DNA of 64,000 bases from Protula sp. h YS-2021 (Eukaryota > Annelida > Polychaeta > Sabellida > Serpulidae). This document shows positions 48,811 through 60,600 of this stretch, piece by piece; position 1 is the first letter of the stretch, and every line of letters starts with the position of its first letter. A program made the translations under genes and the position numbers. The stretch is from positions 9,210,103 through 9,274,102 of the forward strand of contig OX457034.1 in assembly GCA_949752745.1 (NCBI GenBank), written 5' to 3'. The notes beneath the pieces were generated by a model. The model was not told where the DNA came from, ran no database searches, and saw only the letters and a list, made by a program, of their open reading frames with translations.

Positions 48811-49068
48811 TTGAGGTTTTGGAACAGCTGAATCAATTTGGTAGCTCATTGTATTTACTTGAATAAATATCTCAATGATATTTTCGGTCATAACATGATC
48901 CTAATCCACGCCTCAGTTAAGGCACCGAACTGCAATGAAAGCAAAATCACAATCCTTCTAGTTTGGAATCACTGACTGTTGTTTATTCAGCACACGCGTG
49001 CTTTTTGTGTGCTATGGCTGTTCCTACTTGCTGAGTTCAAAATGATATTTTGGTTTGATGATCCTTAC

Positions 49069-49098
49069 GTTCGATTTGTGGGGTGGTCTGATTTGCAG
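49069..49098. repeat. Two stray units of the 17-bp minisatellite
   Basis: gttcgatttgtggggtgg and gtctgatttgcaggt match the 1505-2015 array, 47 kb away. Confidence 0.6.
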
Positions 49099-49299
49099 GT
49101 TTCCTTAATAGAAAAGATTGAAGAGTTGCGATTTAGGATGAATAGTGGTAAGATTTATGGTGTGGTCCAACCCCGTAGTTCTGGAGTATATAGTTATAAT
49201 ATTTATATTTCTAACAATGTTTTAATGAAGAGAGCAAACAACAAAAATGACCGTATGACTAAACATCCTGACTATAAGAACGGCACATATTTATTAGTC

Positions 49300-50345
49300 C
49301 ACTGACTGCGTGCTTGAGGTACATCGGCTAGGATACGTAAGAGGCACATAAGTAAGTAGGTTTGGATACATGGGTGGAATACATGGAATAAGCGGATACG
49401 TAGGCTGGGATGCGTGGGGATTGAAGATATGCAGGCTTGGATACGTGGCGTATTCAGGTACGTAATCAGAAAAGTAATCAGAAGAGAGTGGTTACGGATG
49501 CTGGGATTTTTGGGGTACTTGAACACCTAGGCTGAGTTACTTGAGGCACATGAGTACTTAGGTTGTATTACGTTGGGCTCATGAGAACGAAGGCTTAGAT
49601 ACGTGGGTTGTGTGGATACGCTGGCTCGGATACGAGGGGGACAAGTGCACGTAGGTTGTGATACTTTGGTTAAGTGGGTACATAGGCTGGGACACGCCGT
49701 AATCTCGGATGCGTGATTGACGTGGGCACTTGGGCTAGGACACGTGGTTTATGTGGCTTTTCGGTTGGGATACGTGGTTTACGATGGCACTTGGGCTGGG
49801 ATACGTGTTGACATGGGTACGTAGGTTTGGACACGCCGCTACACGGGTACGTAGGTATGGATGCATGGTGTGAGTGTAAACGTAGCCTGCGATACGTAGC
49901 TTACGTGGGCACTTGGTCTGAGATACGTGGTTTACGTGGGCACTTGGACTGAGATGCGTGGTTTATATGGGCACTTGTGTTGGGATACGTGGTTTACGAT
50001 GGCACTTGGGCTGGGATACGTGTTGACATGGGTACGTAGGCTTGGACACGCCGCTACACGGGTACGTAGGTATGGATGCATGGTGTGAGTGTACACGTAG
50101 CCTGGGATACGTGGTTTACGTGGGCACTTGGTCTAAGATACGTGGTTTACATGGGCACCTGGGCTGAGGTACGTGGTTTATATGGGCACTTGTGTTGGGA
50201 TACGTGGTTTACGAGCGCAATGGGCTGAGATATGTGTTGACAAGGGTACGTAGGATTGGATACGTAGGGAACATGGGTACGTGGAATGGGATACGTGGGG
50301 CACGTGGACGCGTAGATTAGGGTACGTGGAATGCATGGGTACACT
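49300..50345. repeat. About 31-bp minisatellite (gggatacgtggtttacgtgg)
   Basis: About 30 degenerate copies of a roughly 31-bp unit. A block of about 175 bp starting near 49781 recurs near 49995, giving a higher-order period of about 214 bp. Confidence 0.88.
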
Positions 50346-50640
50346 GTTAAGCCTCTGCCCCCCCTCAATTTATCTCACCGAAAGTATAAAGTGTGATTCG
50401 GCTCTTTATATAAGAGAAAATTAGGTCAGATACCTTCGATTCCAGGCTGTATTTTATACCATTCAGAGCTGCGGTACACATTCCATCCGTTATCTTGAAT
50501 TCCACAGCACTTTAGCTAAACAGATGCCAGCATTTTGCATTTTCATCAAGATCAATCTCTTTACTTGCCAAAAATCTTATTGTTTTATTAGCTAAATATT
50601 AAATTATTTCAGAAATTATATAACTGTCTGACTAAATATG
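50346..50640. other. Spacer between minisatellite and LINE
   Basis: AT-rich; nothing recognised. Confidence 0.4.
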
Positions 50641-52175
50641 CCTGCATCTCTTGTTAAGTATCAGGATGCTATCTAGGTCAGGAGTCTTTCCTGATTTTAC
50701 GCTTAATGAGCTCCTGGCTTGGATAGCATCACAAGTTGGATGCTACGCGATTTGGCTCCAATCTTGGTAGCCCCTTTGCATCGCTCTTTAATGCATCATT
50801 TCGCGATGGATACGTCCCAAATACATGGAAGACATCCCATGTAGTTCCGATACCAAAAAAGTCACCACCCAAATCTAACCAGTCTTATCTCAGACCAGTT
50901 TTACTAACGTGTCTCCTAACCAAGGAGCTGAAAAGATTCGTAGTATCATGGGTAAAGAAAATCATGGATAACAAGCTCAGTAGCCTGCAGTCTGGTAATG
51001 CAAAGGGCGTGTCATATATCTTAGTCAAAATCCTGGATACCTGGTACAAAGTCCTCGACAACCCCAACATAGCAGTTCGAATTGTTTTCCTTGACTTTGC
51101 AAAGGCCTTTGACAGTATAACCACAATATCTTGATGTCAAAATTCAGTGCCCCAGTGTTACAGAAATGGATAACTGCCTTGCTGCTTAAGCGCTCCCATT
51201 GCGTCATGCTAGCTGACAGCTTGTCAACTCCCCTAACCATCAACGTTGCAATCTCTCAAGGCGCCATCATCGAAACAGATGGGTTCGTCGTGATGATCGA
51301 CGATCTGGAGGCTTCTCACCCAGTCTACAAATACGTCGACGACAGCACCCCGTTTGAAATTATCGATGGCAGTCGTCAGTCCACCTTACAGGAAACCATC
51401 GATACAATTATAAGATAGACACATGACAATGACATACCCTTAATGCGACAAAGACGCACGAAATGATCATTTCATTCAAGACAAAACCAACCAATCGAGA
51501 CTGTAAAAAGTACTAAATTAGTGGGTGTGACCCTCCAGAGCAGCCTTAAGTGGGACATTCATACAGACAATATTCTTAAGAAAGCCGAAAAACGGATATA
51601 CTTCCTAAAGCGACTAAAACAATCGAAGGCCACCATAGAGGACCTCATGAAGTTTAACTTGAGCATAATACGCCCAGTTTGGGAATATGGTCCACTAATC
51701 TGGAAAAGCCCCTATGCAATAAGCTAGAAACGGTGCAAAAGCGAGCATTTTCATTATCTTCCCTACTCTGAAGTATAAGGAGGCACTTGAACTTACAAAG
51801 ACTAAAACTTTGGTTGAAAGAAGAAACGATCTTTGCAAGTCTTTTTTTAGTAAAATCCAAAATTAATCTGATAAAATTTATGATATTTTGCCGAAACCAA
51901 ACGAAAGAAAAGTATGATTTTAGAAAACTTAGAAAATATGATATGCCAAAGGCAAGAACTGAAATATATAAAAGCTCCTTTGTTCCATATGCAATACGAA
52001 ATTTTCAAGACTGAAATCAGCTTTTCTAGTCAAGTTTGCTACTAGTATTAAAGTCAGTGTTACACTTTTAATAGCTCTGTTTTAGAATGTATTTATGCAT
52101 ATTTTATCATGACGAAATGCAATGAAATTCAACAGCAATGTTGCAAGAATAGAATAAATCTTATCTTATCTATCT
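50640..52175 (+). mobile_element. 5'-truncated, frameshifted LINE (CR1/L2-like)
   Basis: Reverse transcriptase pieces in three frames. About 50736-51131 has VPNTWKTSHVVPIPKK, SYLRPVLL and VRIVFLDFAKAFDS (RT domains 1-3, with one catalytic Asp). About 51131-51418 has a degraded GVPQG box (AISQGA) and VYKYVDDST with the YVDD catalytic pair. About 51521-51860 has LGVTLQSSLKWDIH-type and IIRPVWEYGPLIW segments from the C-terminal part. The copy ends in a ttatc repeat (52154-52175) typical of CR1/L2-group 3' ends. No endonuclease domain is present, so it is a dead 5'-truncated copy. Confidence 0.85.
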
Positions 52176-53559
52176 GTCACATCTATTTGCTATAAAAAGG
52201 AATATACACGTTAAGAAAAATTCGATGCAATTTTATCAGCTAGCAGAGAAGAACCTTGGCACGTACCTCCTCTTGAATATAATCCCAAGTGTTGGTAACT
52301 TTCCTGTTGTATGCATTGTCCAACATTACTCCGTAGTAATTCTGCAGTAGGGACGCGTTGAAGATATCAACCTGGCTGCATATCTGTGCAAATTCACTAA
52401 CTACATGTCTATGTCTATACAATGTACCAGTCCAACATATGCATAACAATATATGGGCAAGATACCAGTCCAATATATTCATATTAATGTGTGGGCAAGG
52501 TACCAGTCCGGCACAGCTCTCCCTTGCAAACATTCCTGTGAAAGTTCAGTACATGCATTCTCATGTTTGTACATAAACATATTCTCTTCTTATTTTATCT
52601 TTTAATTACTTCTCATATCTGCTTTTACAGAGCCTATTTTGAAATATACTTCAAAAGGTAACATATTGATGACATGAACGTGACTATCTGCTTGATGTGT
52701 AGTATTTGAGTATATGAGTACAGTACAAAATTACTGTATGCGCATGCAGCACATGTGTATTTTATATGAATCCTGAAAATTACTGAAGTACTTTATTTCA
52801 GTACAATACAGAAATGCTTTATGTGAATACAGTGTAGATGTATTAGGTGCGTACTGTAAAGGATAGAAGTACTTTTGTTGCGTACAATGCAGAATATAGA
52901 TGTACTTTATGTGAATAGAGTACAGAAATACTTTATGCGAATACAGAACGGAAGTATTTTATGTGTATATTGTGAACACCTCTCAAACAGCGAATGTTTA
53001 TTATAGTAATTGTTTTAATTAACTGCGCCGGCGTCAACACCTTGTTTGGGGCTTATTTCACAAGTGCTCATCTGTGTTTTAAAAATGTATCAACATTTCT
53101 TTTGTTCATACCTTCTTTGGTACAGATGCTTTACTACAAATGTCCAATACAGTAGAAAAATTGTCTTATAATTTTGGGCAGTGATTTAGCGTAGAATAAG
53201 CGTTAATATATGCCTATAGTTTGAACTACTTACGTCATAATCTGTGTCATGGCCTTCTACGTAAATACCGTCAATGTAAAAGGTGAGAAGAGCGCCAGCT
53301 GTATATTTTAAGAAAAACCAAGGGCCAACCTGCAAAGTACTACGCAATGCCATAAATGCTCACAGTGATGAAAAATACAGGATCACTGGGGGAGAGGGAG
53401 TCACGCAAAGGAGCAGGGATCACGGAGAGGGAGTCAACACGAAAATGAACCGAATTAGCGACTTGAAAGCCTGAGTGAAAGGCTGTCCTGTTATGTGTCC
53501 TTGAACTTATTGTGGTAGTTTGGGTGCGACGCCACCTACAGTCTTACAGCCTGTTCTGT
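52176..53559. other. Intergenic DNA
   Basis: No gene is supported. At 52690-52980 there are loose repeats of tactttatgtgaatacag. Confidence 0.5.
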
Positions 53560-54375
53560 CATAAGTGTGTCACTGCGGGAATGCGGGGGGGGGGTGGGGG
53601 GTCATAAGTGTGTCACTGCGGGAATGCGGGGGGGTGGGGGGGGGGGGTGGGGGGTCATAAGTGTGTCACTGCGGGAATGCGGGGGGGGGTGGGGGGTGGG
53701 GGGTCATAAGTGTGTCACTGCGGGAATGCGGGGGGGTGGGGGGTGGGGGGTCATAAGTGTGTCACTGCGGGAATGCGGGGGGGGTGGGGGGTGGGGGGTC
53801 ATAAGTGTGTCACTGCGGGAATGCGTGGGGGGGTGGGGGGGTGGGGGGTCATAAGTGTGTCACTGCGGGAATGCGGGGGGGGGGGGTGGGGGGGTGGGGG
53901 GTCATAAGTGTGTCACTGCGGGAATGCGGGGGGGGTGGGGGGTGGGGGGTCATAAGTGTGTCACTGCGGGAATGCGGGGGGGTGGGGGGGGGGTGGGGGG
54001 TCATAAGTGTGTCACTGCGGGAATGCGGGGGGGGGGTGGGGGGTGGGGGGTCATAAGTGTGTCACTGCGGGAATGCGGGGGGGTGGGGGGTGGGGGGTCA
54101 TAAGTGTGTCACTGCGGGAATGCGGGGGGGGTGGGGGGTGGGGGGTCATAAGTGTGTCACTGCGGGAATGCGTGGGGGGGTGGGGGGGTGGGGGGTCATA
54201 AGTGTGTCACTGCGGGAATGCGGGGGGGGGTGGGGGGGTGGGGGGTCATAAGTGTGTCACTGCGGGAATGCGGGGGGGGGTGGGGGGTGGGGGGTCATAA
54301 GTGTGTCACTGCGGGAATGCGGGGGGGTGGGGGGTGGGGGGTCATAAGTGTGTCACTGCGGGAATGCGGGGGGGC
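53560..54375. repeat. About 50-bp G-rich minisatellite
   Basis: About 17 copies. Each has a nearly constant 27-bp core (gtcataagtgtgtcactgcg and gaatgc) and a G-rich spacer of variable length, ggggggtggggggtgggggg. The plus strand carries four or more G-runs per unit, so G-quadruplexes are likely. Open frames across the array are by-products of the repeat. Confidence 0.95.
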
Positions 54376-55111
54376 GCTGAAAGCTGTCTTCATTTATTAA
54401 AGGCCAATAAAACAATTTAAAAAAGCGTTCATACATTCATTTTCTCAATGCATGGAGTTTTTCTATTGTTTTCTTTATACCCTTAGCAAACAAAATTAAA
54501 CATTGAAAGCCCTGATCCCAGTGCTTAACGCTTATGCCCCCATGAAGCATAAAAAGACTTCGCGTCGGCTTGAGGCGAAAGTTGTAGGTTTCTTCCTACT
54601 CTCAGATTTTTCAATAAATGTTTCGCGCAGTTCTACGTCTTGTGATGCCATCACCCACCTTTAGCCTAGACCAATATCTTTACCATCAATTATGGTTAAA
54701 TATTAAACTATATTGCAACCACAGCTTCACATGTGGAGTTATATTAGCACTGCTATTAGAACAAAAATGTGATTAGCTGAAACTGCACTTGTTAATTACA
54801 TAGAATGTATACTAAAACACTCACCTTGAAAGTCATGTTTGGAAGGAGCTTATCTGAAGTCTGAAGAAGACTTCCAAAAACCTTCAGCTACGATACAAAC
54901 AAAAAGTCTGTTGCCAAAAACAGATAGTTTATATTGCTATTTATACACAGGACAACATATTAGTATGTTTCAGTACTTTATAAAAAAGTGCATTTATCCG
55001 TCCTAAGTTTGTGTCCAATGCGAACATTCTCCCGTTTCTATTTTATGGGTATTCAGTACTCTGTCCTACGCTACGTACTTGTATTATATGTGGGTTGGAT
55101 AATACACGCTA
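54376..55111. other. Intergenic DNA
   Basis: AT-rich, no gene recognised. Confidence 0.45.
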
Positions 55112-55604
55112 GGACAATACCCCTAATGGAAAATACCCGACATAAGACAGTACTCCATTTTAAAATACCCGATTTGGACAATACCCAACTTTGGACATTA
55201 TCCAACCGTGTAAATCCGGACTTGGACAATGCCTTACCTCTTTTTTAAATGTTTTCTCTTAAGATAAAGACAATGACGTCAACAATTTTCTATGACGTCT
55301 GAGTACTTGGAATTCATTACGGCTACCACAGGAAAAGTCAAAAGGTTATCGTAAAGCAAAGTTGAAGGTCAATTGATGTAAGATTATCCAACGTATTTTG
55401 CACTTTTGGTAGCGATTTGCTTAGAAATAAAAAAACAAATGACCAATATGTACTGTGTCATTTCTTTCAAAAGTCGGTCAGGGTCCTATTTTCCGCTCGG
55501 GCATTGTCCTATGTTGAGTAGTTTTTACTCGAGTATTGTTCTATATTGGGTATTTTCCATTCGAGTATTGTCCTATTTTGGTATTTTCAATTTGGGTATT
55601 GTTC
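55112..55604. mobile_element. 493-bp TIR element with subterminal ggacaatacccg repeats
   Basis: Left end ggacaatacccctaatggaa; right end read inwards gaacaatacccaaattgaaa. Flanked by TA (55110-55111 and 55605-55606). Each arm of about 100-140 bp holds several copies of ggacaatacccgaatggaaa-like units, inverted between the arms. No ORF. TA target sites suggest a Tc1/mariner-type or similar non-autonomous element. Confidence 0.7.
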
Positions 55605-56360
55605 TAGACCCCTGGTATACAATCACAAAGATAAGAAAAGAACACTTAAGTAAATTAGTGTTACTTTCGGTGTGAAGAAGACTCTATTTATAGCCATAAA
55701 TTTATATACAAATAAGTAATATATTTGTGACAAAATGTTCATTTATTAATTCTATATCATAGAATAGTAAAATAATATTGTCAAGGTAAAAAATTGATCG
55801 CAGTTTACAATAATTACAACATCAGGTAAACCTGAGACCAAATTACTGCGCAGCATGAGTGATATTATCCGTGCTCTGACTTAAGAACGAAGTCAGTGTA
55901 AACAGAAGCCAAACTTACGCTTTATTTTTAAAAAGAAAGTTGTATTTTACCTGGTTTCGTCGTTCAATTACCCCCTTATTGAATGTGCTTCCTGTTGCAG
56001 ATAAACACGAGGCTGTGATATTTTTTAAGGTGGCAGTATTTAACTGAATAAGGCAAAAAAAGAGTCAGTGAAATTCATGCCCATGTATAGACAGCGCTCG
56101 CGCCAGTATGACGTCATTTCATGACCTTGATGTTTGTCACAGGGTGTTGTAAATGAGATGCATCATACTGTTTATGCAGCCATGTGTGTGGGATATGTTT
56201 AACGTAGGGTGTTAAAAATAAATATTTAAATATGCATCGATAGTCAGAGAGTGTATTTTGTGTTTCTGTTTTAATGTCTTCTAGTATTTCTCAGAAGAAC
56301 AATCTTTGTTTTTTTTTCATAAAAAAGAATAATGCATTAAAATACAAAATGACGTTTGAG
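55605..56360. other. Intergenic DNA
   Basis: AT-rich, no gene recognised. Confidence 0.4.
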
Positions 56361-56361
56361 T

Positions 56362-56468
<107 letters not shown>

Positions 56469-56751
56469 GCTGCTGTTGTATTGAATTGGAATCCGACGTT
56501 TTTATACGTCGGAATAGCGACGTTATGTTGGCGTCGAGAGGATGGCGTTGCATATAAATTAATAGAGCGGCATTCCTAAAAAGCCATGGCCTTCCTTTCG
56601 TCAAACATATCTTAAATTACTGTAAAATCAAATCTTTCCCAAATGTGGTGTTTCTTAAGTAATTCAGAAAAGACATCAATAACATAGATTTATCTGAACG
56701 CATGGTTTTTAATTTAAATGGGCTAGTACGAATTGTCATCCGGAAATATGT

Positions 56752-57420
56752 GGATTGCCCTTTTAACATTCAATGATAATGCTTGGCATCAAATATCAAA
56801 CTCAACGAGAAATCAAAGTGGATCTTGTAAATTTATATTTTGCTATCAATATCAATAGTATTTTAGATAGCAAAATTTTATTTTTAAGATCAAAAAATAA
56901 ATTTTGCAGACTGAAAAAAAAATCTTAAGGGATGCACACGTTTAAATGAAATTTCGCCAATTGTCAATTTAATTTTGGAGATGTAACGTTGAATTAGTGA
57001 TATTAATAAAAAGCACACAATTTTTGAGCTCAAGGAATGCTTCATTTATTTATGGTATGAAAATGAAAATAAAGATTTTGTGTACAGGGACCAATCATTA
57101 TTTCATACGCAGACTTTTGTTTCTGGAATTTATATATCATATATAGGCTCTAATATTTTGAAAGCAAATTTTTTAGATAAAAAATAATTTGCAGATTTCA
57201 AAATATAAATTCCAAAAAGTATCATTCTGAAAAAAAATGATATCTATAGCAAATTCTTGACATCAGTAAACAGAAAATAAAATCTAAAATTTATTCAGCG
57301 ATATCAGAAATGTAATTAAATAGAGGAAAAATTAATTGTTTCCATCAAAAATGAATTTTTGCTATCTAAAATTAATCCTTCGTGTCAATAATAGCATAAT
57401 AAATGTAAAAATGGCATTCC
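56752..57420. mobile_element. AT-rich TIR element related to the insertion near P450-C
   Basis: Left end ggattgcccttttaacattc; right end read inwards ggaatgccatttttacattt. The interior is rich in gctatcaaaaat and gatatc words like 41560-42385. No ORF. Target duplication unclear. Confidence 0.6.
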
Positions 57421-57612
57421 ATAGAAATACGTCAAAACAAATAGACTAAAAATGTGTAACTACTCTCTACTACGGAATCTAAAAATTCTAACGGGAGAAT
57501 TATATTGAACTTCTAGCTTGCATGTTATATTTACATCAATAACGCGGTTCTTCTAAATATTTAACGTAGGAATATTCAATATTCAATGAAACAGAATTGA
57601 TACGAAGCTGTG

Positions 57613-58383
57613 TCAGTCTAGTTCAAATGGTTTGTTGACAAGCAGGGGCCAGTGCCGTTCGATTTGGCGTAAGTTTTCTTCTGAATATGGATTGTGCCCT
57701 CTTGTTTTATTTGACCAAGCAATCCGAACATTTTTGCTTAACTTCCGCTTACTTCGATACTTCCGCTGTCCGTCATGTTTGTTTATGTTGTTGCCAGGTT
57801 CATTGACACTAGAATCAGATTTCAAATCTGTGCCCCTTTTGTCATATTTCTTTCCATTGGGAGACAATGAGCTACCAGTGTAGACACCTTTCTCAAATGG
57901 TTCCTCCACACCGTACGATTGCAGAACGTACTTGACTTTGTGAAATTTTGGCCACTGTTTAGAAGAAAGTGAATAGGGTTTGTTGACATTTGACCATTGT
58001 ATATAGGTGCGGTGATAAGTGAAGCATTCTCCCTCGTGAACATCTCGTGCACAGCGTTGGCACAGCGTACCGCGAACACTTTCTGTATCGTACATTTTGA
58101 TTCGGCGCCTTTCCATCTTTCCCGCCACTTTTGTGTCAAGGGGTTTGATTGGTGCGGACAAAGGCCTCACTGGAAGAAATCGGTGATGACTATTTTTTCC
58201 ACCTTCAATGTCGTCTATTTCCGGTCTATTTGCCATGGCAACTAGACTAATAGCCGAGTGTCCACGTGTTTCCGGTTTTGAATAAGGAGATGGAAAATCA
58301 GATTCATTCACTGTCACACCTACAGAAGCTGTTTGAATCTTTCTTCTTTTCCTAAACATATCAAATAAAAACTTTGGTGACAT
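57613..58383 (-). CDS. Unrecognised 256-residue basic protein, single open exon
   Basis: A continuous 256-codon frame in AT-rich DNA where other long frames are repeat artefacts. The first ATG (58381-58383) has A at -3. There is no signal peptide or membrane segment. The N-terminal 80 residues look disordered (Ser/Pro-rich). A Cys/His cluster near residues 108-120 (CQRCARDVHEGECFTYH) could bind a metal ion. A Trp/Tyr-rich stretch follows (YIQW, KQWPKFHKVKYVL), then a Lys/Arg/Asn-rich linker, and a C-terminal block with WSNKTRGHNPYSEENL that looks structured. I do not recognise the family. No TATA box was seen; the nearest AATAAA on this strand is near 57045, about 570 bp past the stop. It could be a complete intronless gene or one large exon. 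Confidence 0.6.
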   Translation of the reverse strand: MSPKFLFDMFRKRRKIQTASVGVTVNESDFPSPYSKPETRGHSAISLVAMANRPEIDDIEGGKNSHHRFLPVRPLSAPIKPLDTKVAGKMERRRIKMYDTESVRGTLCQRCARDVHEGECFTYHRTYIQWSNVNKPYSLSSKQWPKFHKVKYVLQSYGVEEPFEKGVYTGSSLSPNGKKYDKRGTDLKSDSSVNEPGNNINKHDGQRKYRSKRKLSKNVRIAWSNKTRGHNPYSEENLRQIERHWPLLVNKPFELD

Positions 58384-60456
58384 ATTTCTTGGCTACCCGG
58401 AACATAGCCTGCATTTCACATATCGGATCCCTTTTATTTTTCTTTTATTTTAGTTTTATTTCACTATTTGAGGGACGGAAGGCAACTCCACCCGGTAAAT
58501 AGACTCTAGCATTATTTTGAAAGTGGTCTAAGTTTAATATAGATCTTGTCCTAATGTTCCACTCTTATTTCAAATTATTGTTTTTTTTTTTTGTTTTTTT
58601 TTTTTTTTTGTTTTTTTATTGTGTGTTTTTTTTTCGACGTTTTATGTATAAATAGAGACAAGGTGGCAAAGTATAATTAAGCAATTTCTTAAATTTAACT
58701 GGGGACATCTTATCCCACATAGACATACCGTGAGTTTGATTAGGAATACCTCAGATAGATTAAGATATCTAAAAATTTACTGATATCAATAAAAGGAACG
58801 AAATACAGATATCAGAAAGTTGTGTTAACTGCAATAGAAACAGAATGTGACGCATCACAACGACACTGACCAGATTTGTTCAATCTAAATCTAGATATTT
58901 CGTATTGGGTTTCAAATATATCCAGCTGAATTTTAGAAACGTTTTAATTGGATTTCAGATTTCCAGACTACTATTACTATTTGGAACCTAGTGAGAGGCA
59001 GGAAGAATTTGAATTTAAATGCGAAAACGGCATTCCGCAAAAAAATTATTGTGAGTCAGCTGATACCTGTTTTGTATAGAAACAGAGCGGATGGATTTTT
59101 TAAAAGTAATCCCACTGTTCAATGAGTATTATTTTCGCGGCATCGCCAGTGGGGTATGCAAATCAAAAAGGAATTACACACAGCAGACCAAACCGCCGTA
59201 GAGGTTGGCTGTTGGACAGCAACACAAAACAGGGTAATTCCATAAAAAACGCTCCTGTTGTAAATTCATGATGCAAATTGCTCATATATCAGGCTTCTTA
59301 GCGCTTTACTCTTATCATTCTCAATCACATGAATTAATTATAAGATAAAAGAAAGAAAACAAACACACCTTATTAAGCTGTTCCCCATTTATTAAAGCTC
59401 TCTCGCTTTGCTTTATCCAATGACGTTTCATAAGAGCTATCGAAGAATTACTGCTCCTGGTTTTATTTAATTTGCATAGCAAAACAATATATCTTCATAT
59501 AAGCATGTACTTTTTAATATTAGTGCGAGTGTGCTGATGTTAATTTCGAAACTAAGTGCTCACAAAGAAAGAGCTGGATCACCAAAACCCACTTACACCC
59601 AGTCACGGATCCCTAGAATAGGGGACGGGGTGGGAGAGGGTGGGGGTGCGGAGTGCTTTTGTGGTGGGGGGGGGGGGGGCGTGTAGTTATGGCATATACT
59701 CTTTCCAAGAATCTTCAACTTTGCAGTGATTTTTATTCGTCTTAACTGTTTTTAAATCCCTCGAGCCCCCAGCCGCCCCCACCTACACCCCCCCCCCCAC
59801 TCGCCCACCCCTTTGGAATAGATCATTGATGGATTATCTAGGGGAAAAAGGGGGGTTCCGACTGACTTCAAGGTCAGGTGTGGTTGCCAGGAAGTTGTCA
59901 ATTGCTTCGCAATCCAATCTATTTACAGAATCAACAGAGAACCGCCACTAAAATCAAACAACTATTGATATGTTTAAACAACTTTTCCCCCTTCCTTCCC
60001 TCTGTTATTGTCTTCTTGTTCGACCGCCTTTTAGCTTGACAGACCCAGTAACCTTCCAACGTCATAGAAACGTTGTACAGACGTTACTTTACATTATTTA
60101 ATAGACGACGGGAAAAAAGAAAAAGTACCACCATTGCTCCCATTTTTATTCTCAAATCTCTATTGCTCCCAACTAACCCGTTGTTTTTATAGACGTGAAT
60201 TTTTCTGACGTTCCTACAACGCCGCTAAAAGACTTTACGCTGTTGTTTTTCAAGGCAAATCACCAGTTATCTATTGTGATGGCATTTGACTATTAAACGG
60301 TAAAATGCTTTGGCAACTCTCCCGCACCCCCCCCCCCGCAACCCCCGAAACCCCAGAACCCCACCATTCCCGCCCCCCCCCACCCCCCGCCGCCCACCCC
60401 ACCCGAATTTCATGAAAACAAGGGTAGCGATAATTTAAACAAAAATAACCATGGAA
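58384..60456. other. Intergenic DNA with poly-T and poly-C/G tracts
   Basis: Poly-T at 58577-58635; G-rich tracts at 59615-59682; C-rich tracts at 59770-59810 and 60325-60410. No gene is supported. Confidence 0.5.
59166..59225. repeat. Dispersed repeat, third copy
   Basis: ttacacacagcagaccaaac and gtagaggttggctgttggac match 3470-3530 and 21780-21840. Those two are a pair made by the segmental duplication; this one lies outside the duplicated region. Confidence 0.55.
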
Positions 60457-60476
60457 TTTATTTGATTCATTTTATT
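60457..60476 (-). terminator. Two polyadenylation signals of the peptide gene
   Basis: AATAAA on the minus strand at 60471-60476 and 60457-60462, about 125-145 bases past the stop of the spliced reading. Confidence 0.65.
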
Positions 60477-60600
60477 CAAACATACACTAACTCGATCTAT
60501 AAATAGCCCATAATTGAGGATCGTTTCAGAGGCGTAGTCTTTGTAAACAGCAGGTTATTTCCTGTATGGAGGAGATGTTTCTTCTTTGATGTTTTCCCCC

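Noticed and set aside
48979..49305. 108-codon plus-strand frame
   Set aside because: It crosses stray minisatellite units and shows no domain or conserved composition.
53567..54400. Overlapping plus-strand frames with a repeated MCHCGNA-type start
   Set aside because: They result from the G-rich minisatellite; several frames are open at once and no gene structure is present.
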